Shown in pieces: positions 52,215-62,626 of a stretch of DNA of 64,000 nt. The notes under the pieces are model-generated. The model was not told the origin of the DNA. It was given only the letters and a program-made list of their open reading frames with translations, and searched no databases. Source of the stretch: Microvirga lupini (GTDB lineage: Bacteria > Pseudomonadota > Alphaproteobacteria > Rhizobiales > Beijerinckiaceae); assembly GCF_014191055.1 (NCBI RefSeq), contig NZ_JACHWB010000009.1:44948-108947 (forward strand), written 5' to 3'. Positions within the stretch are counted from its first letter, which is position 1; each line of letters begins with the position of its first letter. Both the position numbers and the translations under genes were made by a program.

Positions 52215-52985
52215 CTAATCGGATGCTTGGGGACGCCGATGGATGCGCATGACGTACTTCATCTGCTCGGCCGGATGCCAGTTCACGGAGCTGATCAACA
52301 TCCCGCTTTCCGTCGAGTAGCGCCGCAGCAATTGCAGCGCCAGCGCGTTCGGCCTGAGGCCAATGGCCTGCCCGATTTTCGGCGGCATGGCGACGGAGCG
52401 AATTTCCTGGATTACTTCGTCGATCGGCTCCCCCGCGTACTTTTCCAGAAGTGCGAAGAACGGTCCTTGATGGGAGTTGAGCTGCGGGACTACATCGGCG
52501 AACCGCGCAGGAATGTAGCACTGGATGTAGCAGATCGGTTTGCCGCCGGGCTCCGTCCAGCGTACACCGTCAAGCTGGAACCACTCCTCGCCCTGCCGAC
52601 CGCCGGCAATCTCCGCAAGCTCGGCCGTCAGGGTGATGCGCTTGACTTCGTGGGTAACGAAGTAAGTCTCAAGCGCGATCTGGAAAAGTTCCTGCAGCGT
52701 GTTGAAGGACTGCACGTAGTTCGATTGCCAGCGGGTCGAAACCACGCGCGTGCCGACGCCCTGACGCCGCTCGACGATTCCAAGCCCCGTCAGGTGACGC
52801 AGGGCCTCACGGATCGTAAAACGGCTCGTTTCGAATTCCTTAGCAAGCTCGGCCTCGGTCGGGATGAGACTGCCGACCGCATAGGTGCCGTCGGTGATGC
52901 GGTCCTGCAAAGTTTTCTGGATGCGCAAGTAGAGCGGGCCGCCTTCCGGCGCCTCTTCGCTCACGGCAATCGCCGGGTTTGTCAT
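52215..52985 (-). CDS. GntR-family regulator, HutC/UTRA subfamily
   Basis: 256 residues. GPLYLRIQKTLQDRITDGTY, LIPTEAELAKEFETSRFTIR, LRHLTGLGIVERRQGVGTRV, then a UTRA ligand domain (FNTLQELFQIALETYFVTHE, PICYIQCYIPARFADVVPQL, TESGMLISSVNWHPAEQMKY). HutC-type regulators usually repress catabolic operons and respond to a pathway intermediate. It is divergent from the maleate-isomerase-like operon, with a palindromic site in the shared spacer. Confidence 0.9.
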   Translation of the reverse strand: MTNPAIAVSEEAPEGGPLYLRIQKTLQDRITDGTYAVGSLIPTEAELAKEFETSRFTIREALRHLTGLGIVERRQGVGTRVVSTRWQSNYVQSFNTLQELFQIALETYFVTHEVKRITLTAELAEIAGGRQGEEWFQLDGVRWTEPGGKPICYIQCYIPARFADVVPQLNSHQGPFFALLEKYAGEPIDEVIQEIRSVAMPPKIGQAIGLRPNALALQLLRRYSTESGMLISSVNWHPAEQMKYVMRIHRRPQASD

Positions 52986-53123
52986 AGACTGTCCTTCCTG
53001 AATTATGGGCGGTTGTTACGCAGTCCAGACAAAGCCGCAACCCTATCGTAGCGACATTAGGGGCCATATAGGGGCCGCTAGGGCACAAAGCAGGAATTTT
53101 CGACCGCCTCCAGATATTAATAT

Positions 53124-53147
53124 GGACAATTTAGAATTTGATTGTCC
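53124..53147. promoter_or_regulatory. Palindromic operator in the gntR/isomerase spacer
   Basis: GGACAAT (53124-53130) and ATTGTCC (53141-53147) are exact inverted repeats separated by 10 bases, ending 26 bases before the start of the plus-strand operon. It is well placed for repression by the divergent HutC-type GntR protein. Confidence 0.6.
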
Positions 53148-53173
53148 TATTCGTCCGTACTAAAGATTTACTC

Positions 53174-53923
53174 ATGAGCCAGCAGCGACATCAATCGACC
53201 TATTCCTCCCGGGCCAAGCTCGGGTTGATCGTTCCTCCGACGAACACCGTCAATGAGGCGGAATGGTCGCGGCTGGTGCCGGCCGGGGTGACGTTTCACA
53301 CGCACCGGATGCCGTTACATCCGGGCGCCAACACACCGGAGGGACGCGCCGAGCTGATTCATGATCTGTCCGGCGCAGTAGGACTGCTCAAGCAGGCCCG
53401 CGTCGACGTCGTGGCTTATGCTTGTACCGCCGGCTCGATGATGAACCCCGTCAACGGGCTGCCGGACGAGATCGCGGCCCGCAACGGCATTGCGGCCGTC
53501 ACCACCTCGGCGGCAATCGTTGCCGCCCTGAAGGCGCTCCACGTGCGCCGCCTATCGGTCGCCACCCCCTACTACGCGGCGCTCAACGACCATGAGACCC
53601 ACTTTCTCGAAGAGAACGGCTTCTCAGTCGAGCGCCTGATCGGCCTCGGCATCGGCGCCGGCGGCCCATCGGAATACCCACTCATCGCCCAGACGCCGCT
53701 CGAGAAGGTGCATGAGACGGCGCGCGCCTGCTTCGTGCCCGGCAGCGAGGCCCTGCTCATCACCTGCACGGATTTCCCGACCTTGCCGCTCATCGCCGAT
53801 CTGGAGGCGGAGTTCGGCGTGCCCGTGGTCACCTCGAACCAGGCGACCCTCTGGGCAAGCCTGCGGGCGGCCGGCATCACGGACAGCATCGCCGAGGCCG
53901 GAACTCTCTTCTCGCGATACTAA
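53174..53923 (+). CDS. Maleate isomerase-like protein (Asp/Glu racemase superfamily)
   Basis: 249 residues from ATG 53174. AKLGLIVPPTNTVNEAEWSR, with both active-site cysteines: Cys84 (VVAYACTAGSMM) and Cys198 (ALLITCTDFPTLPL). This two-Cys pattern is that of maleate cis-trans isomerase, which acts by a Cys-bound succinyl intermediate. First gene of a tight operon with an isocitrate-lyase-family protein, LeuC/LeuD-like hydratase and isochorismatase-like amidase. It likely isomerises a substituted maleate. Confidence 0.85.
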   Translation: MSQQRHQSTYSSRAKLGLIVPPTNTVNEAEWSRLVPAGVTFHTHRMPLHPGANTPEGRAELIHDLSGAVGLLKQARVDVVAYACTAGSMMNPVNGLPDEIAARNGIAAVTTSAAIVAALKALHVRRLSVATPYYAALNDHETHFLEENGFSVERLIGLGIGAGGPSEYPLIAQTPLEKVHETARACFVPGSEALLITCTDFPTLPLIADLEAEFGVPVVTSNQATLWASLRAAGITDSIAEAGTLFSRY

Positions 53924-53966
53924 CCAACGCCTCAAAGCACTTCGAAGAAACACAAGGACAACCACA

Positions 53967-54830
53967 ATGGCAGACCCCATTCTCCGCCACGCCCTGCGCG
54001 ACAAGGAATTCATTCTCGCCCCCGGCGTATTCGATCTGATCTCCGCCCTCATGGCGAACACGATGGACTTCAAGGCGCTCTATGTGACCGGGTACGGCAC
54101 GGTCGCATCGTATCTCGGCCTGCCGGACGCGGGCATTGCGACCTATCGCGACATGATCGAGCGCATTGCCCAGATCGTGAAGCAGACCAACAAGCCGATC
54201 ATCGCGGATGCGGATACCGGCTACGGCGGCCTTCTCAACGTGCGCCACACCGTGCGCGGTTACGAGGATGCCGGCGTCACGGCGATTCAGATCGAGGACC
54301 AGGAGTATCCCAAGAAGTGCGGGCATACTCCGAACCGCCGGGTGGTTCCTCTGGAAGACATGGTCAAGAAGATCGAGGTCGCGGTCGACAGCCGAAAGAG
54401 CGACGACTTCCTGGTCATCGCCCGCACCGATTCCCGAACCAGCCTTGGGCTCGACGAGGCGATCCGTCGTGGCAAGGCTTTCGCGAAGGCCGGCGCCGAC
54501 GTGGTCTTCATCGAGTCTCCGGAATCCGAAGAGGAGATGCTGAGGGTGGCCGAAGCCATTGATGCTCCACTCTTCGCCAACATGGTCAACGGCGGCCGCA
54601 CTCCGCTCCTGTCCGCCGCGCGCTTGGCCGAGATGGGCTACTCCATCGCCATCCACCCGGCTATCGGGTTCCTGTCGGTCGGCGCGGCCCTGCAGAAGGC
54701 CTATGCTGATCTGCTTGCCAATGGCGAGACGAGCCCGTCGATTGAACTGTACCCGTTCTCGGAGTTCAACAAGCTCATCGGCTTCGAGGATGTTTGGGCG
54801 TTCGAGAAGAAGTACGCTCAGGTTTCGTAA
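53967..54830 (+). CDS. Isocitrate lyase/PEP mutase-family C-C lyase
   Basis: 287 residues. [20 protein letters not shown], metal ligands in [17 protein letters not shown] (D81, D83), [11 protein letters not shown] with the lyase motif KKCGH at 116-120 (Cys118 as general acid), and IARTDSR. KKCGH points to a lyase such as methylisocitrate lyase or 2,3-dimethylmalate lyase rather than a mutase. It should cleave a 2-hydroxy-dicarboxylate made by the LeuCD-like hydratase. Located 43 bases after the isomerase gene. Confidence 0.88.
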   Translation: MADPILRHALRDKEFILAPGVFDLISALMANTMDFKALYVTGYGTVASYLGLPDAGIATYRDMIERIAQIVKQTNKPIIADADTGYGGLLNVRHTVRGYEDAGVTAIQIEDQEYPKKCGHTPNRRVVPLEDMVKKIEVAVDSRKSDDFLVIARTDSRTSLGLDEAIRRGKAFAKAGADVVFIESPESEEEMLRVAEAIDAPLFANMVNGGRTPLLSAARLAEMGYSIAIHPAIGFLSVGAALQKAYADLLANGETSPSIELYPFSEFNKLIGFEDVWAFEKKYAQVS

Positions 54831-54852
54831 AGACCAGTACGGAGTGACAACG

Positions 54853-56268
54853 ATGGCGGATCGCACATTGTATGAGAAGATCTGGTCCAGTCACGTCATC
54901 CGTGACTACGAGGATGGATCGTCGTTGATCTATGTGGATCGGCATCTGCTGCACGAGGTCTCAACCCCGCAATCCTTTTTAGCCATGGAGGAGAAGGGCC
55001 GCACCCTGCACCGCAGGAGCGCGAATCTCGCAGTACCGGACCATGCGGTTCCGACCGTCGACCGCCATAAGCCGATCGCCGATCCGCTCGCCCGAGCGCA
55101 GACCCAGCGCCTGATCGAGAACGTTGCCCGTCACGACATTCCGTTCATCCCGCTTGATGACCTGCGTCAAGGCATCGTTCACGTGGTCGGGCCCGAACAG
55201 GGATTCACCCTGCCGGGGATCACATTAGCGTGCGGCGACAGCCACACATCGACACATGGTGCGCTCGGCGCGCTCGCCTTCGGCATCGGCGCGTCCGAGT
55301 GCGGCATCGTCATGGCCACCCAGGCGATCCGCCAGCGCCGGGCCAAGACGATGCGGGTGACTGTCACCGGCACGCGTGCGCCATGGATCACCGCCAAGGA
55401 TATCGCCCTGACGCTGATCGCGCGGATCGGCGCCAACGGAGCAAGCGGCCACGCCATTGAATACGCCGGGCCGGTGATTTCCGCCATGTCGATGGCGGAG
55501 CGCATGACGCTCTGCAACATGAGCATCGAGTCCGGTGCCCGCGTCGGCATGATCGCGCCCGACGAGACAACGTTCGACTACATTGCCGGCCGCCCACTGG
55601 CCCCGACCGGCGAGATGCTGGAGCGTGCTCTCGCCTATTGGAAGACGTTGCACTCCGATCCCGGCGCGGTGTTCGACCGCGAAGTCACCATCGGCGTCAC
55701 GGGGCTCGCGCCGGTCGTGACCTGGGGCAACTCGCCCGAAGATGTGCTGCCAATCGACGGATGCATCCCGGCACCGGCAGCCGAGCCCGATGCCACCCGG
55801 CGCGGACGCCGTGAACGCGCGCTTTCTTATATGGGTCTCTCAGCCGAAGCCCCGATCGAGGGGACGCCGATCGACGCGGTGTTCATCGGCTCCTGCACGA
55901 ATGGCCGCCTGGAGGATCTACGCGCCGCCGCCGCCATCGCGACGGGCCGTAAGGTGGCGCCCGGCGTGAGGGCTATCGTGGTCCCGGGCTCTGGCTTGGT
56001 TGGCCGACAGGCCGAGGCGGAAGGGTTGGTCGAGATTTTCCGCACCGCGGGCTTCGAGTGGCGCGCCGCAGGCTGCTCCATGTGCGTTGCCATGAACGGC
56101 GACCGGCTCGAACCGGGCCAGCGCTGCGCCTCCACATCCAACCGCAATTTCGAAGGCCGCCAGGGCGCTGGCGGCCGCACCCATCTCATGAGTCCGGCCA
56201 TGGCCGCTGCCGCCGCGGTGACGGGCTGCCTCACGGACGTTCGCAAGCTTGTGGGAGCAGAGGCATGA
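54853..56268 (+). CDS. Aconitase-family large subunit (LeuC-like hydro-lyase)
   Basis: 471 residues from ATG 54853. [40 protein letters not shown], and [4Fe-4S] cysteines Cys348 ([17 protein letters not shown]), Cys408 and Cys411 ([10 protein letters not shown]). Length and motifs are those of isopropylmalate isomerase large subunits. The operon lacks other leucine genes and has a lyase and isomerase, so a catabolic hydratase such as dimethylmaleate or citraconate hydratase is more likely. Overlaps the small-subunit gene by four bases. Confidence 0.87.
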   Translation: MADRTLYEKIWSSHVIRDYEDGSSLIYVDRHLLHEVSTPQSFLAMEEKGRTLHRRSANLAVPDHAVPTVDRHKPIADPLARAQTQRLIENVARHDIPFIPLDDLRQGIVHVVGPEQGFTLPGITLACGDSHTSTHGALGALAFGIGASECGIVMATQAIRQRRAKTMRVTVTGTRAPWITAKDIALTLIARIGANGASGHAIEYAGPVISAMSMAERMTLCNMSIESGARVGMIAPDETTFDYIAGRPLAPTGEMLERALAYWKTLHSDPGAVFDREVTIGVTGLAPVVTWGNSPEDVLPIDGCIPAPAAEPDATRRGRRERALSYMGLSAEAPIEGTPIDAVFIGSCTNGRLEDLRAAAAIATGRKVAPGVRAIVVPGSGLVGRQAEAEGLVEIFRTAGFEWRAAGCSMCVAMNGDRLEPGQRCASTSNRNFEGRQGAGGRTHLMSPAMAAAAAVTGCLTDVRKLVGAEA

Positions 56269-56885
56269 AACCTTTCACCACCATCGAGTCGCATGCGGCC
56301 TACCTGCCGGCCACCAACATCGACACCGACATCATTTTTCCGGCGCGCTATCTCCTGCTGCTCGACCGCGAAGGACTGGGCCAGTACCTGTTTCGTGACC
56401 GGCGTTACGAAGACGACGGCACACCCGTGCCGGACTTCGTGCTCAACCGCGCGCCCTTTACTGACGCGAAGGTTCTGATCGCCGGTTCAGGCTTCGGCTG
56501 CGGGTCGAGCCGCGAACAGGCTGTGTGGGCTCTGACCGGCCACGGGATCTGTTGCGTGATCGCGCCGAGTTTCGGCGAGATCTTCGCGTCCAATTCGCTG
56601 AAGAACGGACTGCTTCCCTTGATCCTTTCGGAGGAGCTGACCGCCGATCTCGGCGCCCGCGCCAAGATCGGCGCGATCTTCACCATCGACCTCCAGAACC
56701 GGGTGCTCAAGGTCGATGGCGAGGCAGTTGCTCCCATCGACATTCCCGAGGATCAGAGGCAGGCTTTGCTCAACGGTTGGGATGAAACCGATATCCTCGT
56801 GAAAGAGGAAGGCGAGAGGATCGCCGCATTCGAGCAGAGCCACCGCGCCGCGCAACCCTGGCTATTCCTGGAGACCCGCCTGTGA
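56265..56885 (+). CDS. Aconitase-family small subunit (LeuD-like hydro-lyase)
   Basis: 206 residues. Swivel domain with [37 protein letters not shown] and the [17 protein letters not shown] segment. It forms the active site with the large subunit; the [20 protein letters not shown] loop determines substrate and cannot be interpreted here. Starts in the ATGA overlap with the large subunit and overlaps the next gene by four bases. Confidence 0.88.
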   Translation: MKPFTTIESHAAYLPATNIDTDIIFPARYLLLLDREGLGQYLFRDRRYEDDGTPVPDFVLNRAPFTDAKVLIAGSGFGCGSSREQAVWALTGHGICCVIAPSFGEIFASNSLKNGLLPLILSEELTADLGARAKIGAIFTIDLQNRVLKVDGEAVAPIDIPEDQRQALLNGWDETDILVKEEGERIAAFEQSHRAAQPWLFLETRL

Positions 56886-57523
56886 CGAGCGATCTTTCCG
56901 AAAACTACAAGAAGGCCTACAGCAACAGGGTCGGCTTCGGCCAGCGCCCGGCCCTCGTGCTCATCGACTTTGCCCATGCTTACTACGATCCGGAGTCGGA
57001 GCTATATGCCGGTGTCGATGCGGCGCTCGCATCCGCGCTAAGAATCCGCGAAGCCGCTCATGCGGCTGGCGTTCCGGTCGTGCTGACCGAGGTCACCTAC
57101 CAGGAAGGCGGCATCAACGGCGGCCGCTTCTTCGAGAAAGCAAAGCCCCTGCACAACTTCATCAAGGGGCGCAAAACCGCTGCCTTCGCCGAGGGCCTCG
57201 TACCGCGCAACGACGAGATCATCGTGTCGAAGCAGTATCCCAGCGCGTTCTTCGGCACCTCGCTTGCCTCGACCCTCACGGCAGGCGGCATCGACAGTGT
57301 CATCCTTACCGGGTTGACGACCTCCGGCTGCGTCCGCGCCAGCTGCGTGGATTCCATGTCGCACGGCTTCCGGACCATTGTCGTGGCAGATGCCTGCGGC
57401 GACCGCCACCCGGCGCCTCACGAGGCCAACCTCTTCGACATGAATGCCAAGTATGCGGACGTCGTCTCGGAAGCCGATGTTCTCGCCTATCTCTCACGGC
57501 TGAAGGGCGGAGCACGCGCATGA
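56882..57523 (+). CDS. Isochorismatase-family amidohydrolase (maleamate amidase/N-carbamoylsarcosinase-like)
   Basis: 213 residues from GTG 56882. RPALVLIDFAHAYYDPESEL with the catalytic Asp, the Lys region (VSKQYPSAFFGTSLA) and the nucleophile Cys in LTGLTTSGCVRASCVDSMSH. Residue pattern fits N-carbamoylsarcosine amidase and the maleamate amidohydrolase NicF, which hydrolyse a C-N bond. Together with a maleate-isomerase-like gene this recalls the end of pyridine-ring breakdown. Four-base overlaps with both neighbours imply coupling. Confidence 0.85.
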   Translation: MTSDLSENYKKAYSNRVGFGQRPALVLIDFAHAYYDPESELYAGVDAALASALRIREAAHAAGVPVVLTEVTYQEGGINGGRFFEKAKPLHNFIKGRKTAAFAEGLVPRNDEIIVSKQYPSAFFGTSLASTLTAGGIDSVILTGLTTSGCVRASCVDSMSHGFRTIVVADACGDRHPAPHEANLFDMNAKYADVVSEADVLAYLSRLKGGARA

Positions 57524-58263
57524 CCTCATCGGCACGATGCGTTGCGATCCTAGGAGGCGCCGGGGGCATCGGCCGCAAGCTCGTCGAGCAGCTGCACGCG
57601 CAGGGCGACGACGTTTGTGTGCTCGATCTGGCCACATCGCTGGAACGCCACAGGCTTGATGTTCCCAGCATCCCCCTCGACCTCCTCTCGGAGGGCTCGG
57701 TGAAGGCGGCCGCTGCCGAACTGAGCCGGATGTGGGACAGGGTGGACGGTTTCGTAAATCTAGCCGGTTACAACAGCCATCTTTTTCCGCTGGCCGACAC
57801 CGAGACCGATTATTTTGATGACGTCATCGCCGGCAACCTGCGCGGAACGTTTCTGGCCACCAAAGCCTTTCTGCCTTTGTTGGGCGGGGAGGCACCCTCC
57901 TTCGTGAACGTCTCCTCCGGCCTCGCGAGCTTCGTCCGCCCTGGCTACGGCTCCTACTCGGCCGCCAAGGCCGGCGTGATCGCCATGACCAAGACCTTGG
58001 CGCTCGAGTGGGCTCCGAAGGTGCGAGTCAACGCGGTTGCACCCGGGCTTGTTGACACGGCCTTCCTGCGGGGAGGCACCGGTCGCTCGAACGAGGACGC
58101 GCCGGTGATCGTCAATGTCGAACCCTATCTTGCGGCCATCCCACTCAAGCGCCTCGCCCAACCCGAGGATGTGGTTGGACCGATCCTGTTCCTGCTCGGA
58201 CGGAGCTCCAGCTATATGACAGGTCAGGTGCTGTGGATCAACGGCGGCGCCTACATGCCGTGA
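57520..58263 (+). CDS. Short-chain dehydrogenase/reductase
   Basis: 247 residues. CVAILGGAGGIGRKLVEQLH (GGxGGIG in place of TGxxxGxG), FVNLAGYNS for the usual NNAG, Ser in VNVSSGLASFV and catalytic YSAAK. Ends the isomerase/hydratase operon, in a four-base overlap with the amidase gene. Its 3' end overlaps the convergent LacI gene by 13 bases. Confidence 0.87.
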   Translation: MTSSARCVAILGGAGGIGRKLVEQLHAQGDDVCVLDLATSLERHRLDVPSIPLDLLSEGSVKAAAAELSRMWDRVDGFVNLAGYNSHLFPLADTETDYFDDVIAGNLRGTFLATKAFLPLLGGEAPSFVNVSSGLASFVRPGYGSYSAAKAGVIAMTKTLALEWAPKVRVNAVAPGLVDTAFLRGGTGRSNEDAPVIVNVEPYLAAIPLKRLAQPEDVVGPILFLLGRSSSYMTGQVLWINGGAYMP

Positions 58264-59270
58264 CGGCGCATGACGCTGCCGCGCTCGACCAGCAAACCAG
58301 GCAGACTAATCGAGTTCGCCTGCGCCGTTGCAGAGGCCGCGACGGCCGCGACGGCACTGGACACCATCTCGCTCACCGGCTGACGAATCGTCGTCAGCCG
58401 GTAGGACGGCCAGGAAGCCATCTCGATATCGTCGAACCCGACCACCGACACGTGCTTAGGCACTTGGAGGCGCAGTTCGTGCCGCAATGCGTCCAAGCCG
58501 CCAAGCGCCAGGATGTCATTGGCGAAGAAGATGCCGTCGGGCTTCAGCGCTGCCGCCCTGTGCGCGGCGGCCGCACCCGCATTGAACGAATACTCGCCGG
58601 CGTCGATACGTCCGACCAATCCCGCATTGCGCTCCATCAGCCCTTCCATGAAGCCGTCCTCGCGGTCCCTGTTCGTTGACGTATTGCGTGGGCCCGCGAC
58701 GTAAACCAAGCGTTTGTGACCGCTGTCGAGGAGGAGATCGGCGAGTTGTCGCCCTCCGCCGCAATTGTCACAGGAGATGCTGGCAACCGACGCGTCCGGC
58801 ACGGTCCGGTTGATCAGCACGACACGCCGGTCGTCCCTGCGCCACTCAGCTGCGATCCGCGACGAGATCGAGGCTGAGGCCACGATGAGGCCGTCTACAT
58901 TGTAGCGTCTGAGAGCCGGCAGTTGATCGTCAACGTCCTGTCCCGGCGGCACACGGAACAGCAGCGAACGCAAGCCAGCTTCATCAAGGGCCTGCGCCAA
59001 CTGGTCGAGTACGCCCGTATAGAACGGATTCTCCATACTGCCCATAACAATGGCCACGATGCTGCTGCGCCGAGTCGCGAGCGAGCGCGCGATGACATTC
59101 GGCTCGTATCCGAGCGCCCTAGCAGCCTCGACAATACGGGTTCGGTTGGCCGGCGAGACGCTCGCGCGCGGGTCGAAGGCGCGCGAGATCATCGACTGGG
59201 AAACGCCGAGCAGCCGCGCAACGTCGCGCGAGGTCACCGGCCCTTTTTGCCTACCAGGCTGTTTCGACAT
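58251..59270 (-). CDS. LacI-family transcriptional regulator
   Basis: 339 residues from ATG 59270, with GGGAGAACGG upstream. HTH: VTSRDVARLLGVSQSMISRA, VSPANRTRIVEAARALGYEP, and hinge NVIARSLATRRS. The periplasmic-binding-protein-like domain contains VAIVMGSMENPFYTGVLDQL, VDGLIVASAS, FFANDILALGGLDAL and VSVVGFDDIEMASWPSYRLT. It diverges from the HisD-family gene and probably represses that operon in the absence of a sugar-like or diol-like inducer. Confidence 0.9.
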   Translation of the reverse strand: MSKQPGRQKGPVTSRDVARLLGVSQSMISRAFDPRASVSPANRTRIVEAARALGYEPNVIARSLATRRSSIVAIVMGSMENPFYTGVLDQLAQALDEAGLRSLLFRVPPGQDVDDQLPALRRYNVDGLIVASASISSRIAAEWRRDDRRVVLINRTVPDASVASISCDNCGGGRQLADLLLDSGHKRLVYVAGPRNTSTNRDREDGFMEGLMERNAGLVGRIDAGEYSFNAGAAAAHRAAALKPDGIFFANDILALGGLDALRHELRLQVPKHVSVVGFDDIEMASWPSYRLTTIRQPVSEMVSSAVAAVAASATAQANSISLPGLLVERGSVMRRHGM

Positions 59271-59433
59271 CCGTTCTCCCATCACGATATAATTGTCTGA
59301 AATCAGATGCAAAAGATAGCCTGAACCACAAACAGATTCTCCTCTTAGTAGCCGATCTAGCGAGTTATTCAACTTGCTTCAGTCGGAAGACAGCGTTATG
59401 CATACGGATGCAAATGTGAAGCGGGAAACGACC

Positions 59434-60741
59434 ATGGCTGTTTGGCTGAAGAAGGGTGCATTGGCTGGCGACGCCGCCAATCAGGACCGCAAGATCCGCG
59501 ATACGGTCGAGGCAATCCTCGACGACGTGCGCGCGCGGGGCAACACGGCGATCCGAGAACTGTCGGTCAGGTTTGACGGTTGGGATCGGAGCGACTACCG
59601 ACTCACGGACACTGAGATAAAGGCTTGCCTGAGCGAACTCACCGGGCGCGATCTCGACGACATCCGTTTCGCGCAAGGTCAGATTCGGAATTTCGCCCAA
59701 CATCAGCGCGCCGCCATCACCGACATTGAAGTTGAGACTCTCCCGGGCGTTATACTGGGCCACAAGAACGTGCCCGTGAATTCGGTCGGCTGCTACGTTC
59801 CGGGCGGCAAATACCCGCTCCTCGCTTCAGCCCACATGTCTGTCATCACGGCCAAAGTCGCTGGCGTGCCGCGCGTGGTGACCTCTGCACCGCCCTACAA
59901 GGGCAAGCCCGCGCCGGCCATCGTGGCTGCGCAGCATCTGGCGGGTGCCGATGAGATCTACTGCTTAGGCGGCGTGCAGGCGATTGCCGCGATGGCGCTC
60001 GGCACCGATACGCTCGACTCCGTCGACATGCTGGTGGGGCCAGGCAACGCCTTCGTTGCGGAGGCCAAGCGCCAGCTCTTCGGCCGCGTTGGCATAGATC
60101 TCTTCGCCGGTCCCACGGAGACGCTCGTGATCGCCGACGAGACCGTCGACGGTGAACTCTGTGCCACCGACCTCCTCGGCCAAGCCGAACATGGCCCGGA
60201 TTCACCCGCCATCCTTCTCACCACGTCCGAGGAACTGGCGCGCGACACCATGAACGAGGTTGAGCGCCTGCTCACAGCTCTGCCAACAGCTGAAATCACC
60301 CGCAAGGCCTGGGACAACTTTGGCGAGGTCATCGTCTGCGACAGCGATGACGAGATGGTCGCAGAAGCTGATCGTATCGCGTCGGAGCACGTCCAAGTCA
60401 TGACTCGAGATCCAAACTTCTTCCTCGAGCGCATGACGAACTACGGCGCGCTCTTCCTCGGACCACGCACGAACGTCGCATACGGTGACAAGGTCATCGG
60501 CACCAACCACACCTTGCCGACCAAGAAGGCCGCGCGTTATACCGGTGGGCTCTGGGTGGGCAAGTTCCTCAAAACCTGCACTTATCAGCGCATCGACAGC
60601 GATGCCGCTTCGGCCATGATCGGCGAGTACTGCTCCAGGCTTTGCGCCCTGGAGGGCTTCTCTGGCCACGGCGAGCAGGCCAACATTCGCGTTCGCCGCT
60701 ACGGCGGCCGGAACGTGCCTTATGCCGGTGTCGCCGAATGA
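59434..60741 (+). CDS. HisD-family dehydrogenase, sulfopropanediol 3-dehydrogenase-like
   Basis: 435 residues from ATG 59434; ATG 59398 is an alternative. [75 protein letters not shown], and zinc/catalytic segments [43 protein letters not shown] and GHGEQAN. The sequence matches, from recollection, HpsN-type (R)-2,3-dihydroxypropane-1-sulfonate dehydrogenase better than histidine biosynthetic HisD. No other his genes are present. It likely carries out a four-electron oxidation of an alcohol to an acid. Confidence 0.82.
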   Translation: MAVWLKKGALAGDAANQDRKIRDTVEAILDDVRARGNTAIRELSVRFDGWDRSDYRLTDTEIKACLSELTGRDLDDIRFAQGQIRNFAQHQRAAITDIEVETLPGVILGHKNVPVNSVGCYVPGGKYPLLASAHMSVITAKVAGVPRVVTSAPPYKGKPAPAIVAAQHLAGADEIYCLGGVQAIAAMALGTDTLDSVDMLVGPGNAFVAEAKRQLFGRVGIDLFAGPTETLVIADETVDGELCATDLLGQAEHGPDSPAILLTTSEELARDTMNEVERLLTALPTAEITRKAWDNFGEVIVCDSDDEMVAEADRIASEHVQVMTRDPNFFLERMTNYGALFLGPRTNVAYGDKVIGTNHTLPTKKAARYTGGLWVGKFLKTCTYQRIDSDAASAMIGEYCSRLCALEGFSGHGEQANIRVRRYGGRNVPYAGVAE

Positions 60742-61496
60742 ACATTGCGTTGCCCAAAACGCCGTCGTTCCGGCTCGACGGCCGGCGCGCCCTCGTCACG
60801 GGAGCAAGCCGTGGCATTGGTCTTGCCGCGGCCACGGCGCTCACCGATGCCGGTGCGCATGTGACTCTTGTCGCACGAGCTTCCGCGGATCTCGACTCGG
60901 CTGCGGCTGCGATTGCCAATGCGGAGGCGCTCGCTATCGACATCACCGATGCATCCGCGATGCGGGCTGCTCTTGCCGAGCGAGATGGTTTCGACATCTT
61001 CGTCAACAGCGCTGGGACGAACCGGCCAAAGCCTTTCCTTGACGTTACCGAGGCGGATTATGATGCCGTCATGGATCTCAATGCGCGCGCGGCCTTCTTC
61101 GCCACGCAGGTCGTCGCGGCGCGCATGATCGAGACAGACCGCGCCGGAACGATCATCCAAATCTCGTCTCAGATGGGCCATGTGGGCGGCGCTCTGCGCA
61201 GCGCCTACTGCGCGTCGAAATGGGCGGTCGAGGGCATGACAAAAGCTCTCGCCATAGATCTCGCGCCCAAGGGCATCCGCGTGAACACCATCGCTCCGAC
61301 CTTCATCGAGACGGCCATGACGGCCGGATCGCTTTTGGACCCGAGCTATCACGGCCACGTTTTGTCGAAGATCAAGCTGGGTCGTCTCGGTCAGTTGCAA
61401 GACATAATGGGCGCTGTGGTGTTTCTTGCCTCCGATGCATCCGCCCTGATGACCGGAACATCCATCGTCGTCGACGGCGGGTGGACTGCCGGCTGA
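60738..61496 (+). CDS. Short-chain dehydrogenase/reductase
   Basis: 252 residues from ATG 60738, in an ATGA overlap with the HisD-like gene. [40 protein letters not shown], Ser in [11 protein letters not shown] and catalytic YCASK, with [15 protein letters not shown]. In HpsN clusters an SDR partner (HpsO/HpsP) oxidises the same diol or sulfolactate at another carbon; this could be its role. Confidence 0.88.
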   Translation: MNIALPKTPSFRLDGRRALVTGASRGIGLAAATALTDAGAHVTLVARASADLDSAAAAIANAEALAIDITDASAMRAALAERDGFDIFVNSAGTNRPKPFLDVTEADYDAVMDLNARAAFFATQVVAARMIETDRAGTIIQISSQMGHVGGALRSAYCASKWAVEGMTKALAIDLAPKGIRVNTIAPTFIETAMTAGSLLDPSYHGHVLSKIKLGRLGQLQDIMGAVVFLASDASALMTGTSIVVDGGWTAG

Positions 61497-61519
61497 ACCC
61501 GCCTATCTGGAGCACGCCT

Positions 61520-62452
61520 ATGGACACCGCCTCGACACCACATATCGCCATCGTGGGTGCCGGCCTCGTCGGCGCCGGCTGGATCATCGTGTTCGCCCGC
61601 GCAGGGCGCAAGGTTCACGTCTTCGATGCCTCCCCAGCCATCCGTGATGCCCTGCCCGGCCTGCTGAGCGAAGCGCTCGATGCGATGGCACGGCACCGCC
61701 TTATCGATGACGTCGAAGCCATCCTGGCCCGGATCGAGCTGGTGGAGACGCTTGAAGCGGCCGTAACTGGAGCATCGTACATCCAGGAATCCGTCCTTGA
61801 GATTGTGGAGGTGAAGCGTCAGGTCTCGGCGGAGATCGACCGGTTCCTCGCGCCCAACGCCATCGTTGGCAGCTCGACATCAGGGCTGCCTGCATCCTCG
61901 TTCACGGAGGACTGCGTTAATAGGGCCCGTTTCACGGTTGCACATCCGGTTAACCCGCCGCATCTAGTGCCGGTTGTTGAAATAGTGCCCGCGCCGTGGA
62001 CCGACCCGGACACAGTGACCCGCACCCGCACGCTGATGGATCATGTCGGACAGGTGCCGGTGGTGCTCACCCGCGAGGTGCCGGGCTTTATCCTTAACCG
62101 GCTGCAAGGGGCATTGCTCGACGAGGCCTGGTCACTGTTCGAGCAGGGCTATGCCAGCACCGAAGACATCGACCGCACGATTTCGTACGGTCTGGGCCTG
62201 CGCTGGTCCTTCATGGGACCATTCGAGACCATCGACCTCAATGCGCCGGGAGGTATCGACGACTATGCACGCCGCTTGGGGCCAATGTACGCCGGCTTTG
62301 CGGCCGATCGCGAACCCTCAGGACACTGGAGCCAAGAGGCCGTCGCCCGGGCGACGGCAGAGCGCCGCGCGGCTCTTCCGTCTACCGACCTAGAGGCTCG
62401 ACGGGCATGGCGCGACGAACGACTCATGGCGCTGCTCGCCTCTCGACGCTGA
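61520..62452 (+). CDS. 3-hydroxyacyl-CoA dehydrogenase-family protein (L-gulonate/lambda-crystallin type)
   Basis: 310 residues. IAIVGAGLVGAGWIIVFARA, ASYIQESVLEIVEVKRQVSA, the His-Pro catalytic segment FTVAHPVNPPHLVPVVEIVP, VPVVLTREVPGFILNRLQGA and GLGLRWSFMGPFETIDLNAP. The GLR and FMGPFETIDLNAPGG features are those of L-gulonate 3-dehydrogenase (lambda-crystallin), which acts on free hydroxy acids rather than CoA esters. Third enzyme in the operon, 23 bases after the SDR. Confidence 0.87.
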   Translation: MDTASTPHIAIVGAGLVGAGWIIVFARAGRKVHVFDASPAIRDALPGLLSEALDAMARHRLIDDVEAILARIELVETLEAAVTGASYIQESVLEIVEVKRQVSAEIDRFLAPNAIVGSSTSGLPASSFTEDCVNRARFTVAHPVNPPHLVPVVEIVPAPWTDPDTVTRTRTLMDHVGQVPVVLTREVPGFILNRLQGALLDEAWSLFEQGYASTEDIDRTISYGLGLRWSFMGPFETIDLNAPGGIDDYARRLGPMYAGFAADREPSGHWSQEAVARATAERRAALPSTDLEARRAWRDERLMALLASRR

Positions 62453-62626
62453 GGTTCACAGAAAGCCTCGGCTGCAGGTCGCGTGCAGGGACCGGACGCG
62501 CTCCAGGACGATTGGTGGGTGAAGCCTCAGCCTCCTCTCAAACTTCGCCCGGATCAAGGCCGACCCTCACTACGTACTCCGTCGGCGTTCAATCGAGAGC
62601 AGAGCTTGTGCTGACTCCACTATGCT

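Noticed and set aside
54853..56885. LeuC/LeuD as leucine biosynthesis genes
   Set aside because: The operon has no other leucine gene and sits under a HutC-type regulator with a lyase, isomerase and amidase, so a catabolic hydratase is the better reading.
59434..60741. Histidinol dehydrogenase for histidine biosynthesis
   Set aside because: No other his genes are nearby, and the sequence resembles the sulfopropanediol dehydrogenase branch and is controlled by a LacI-type gene.
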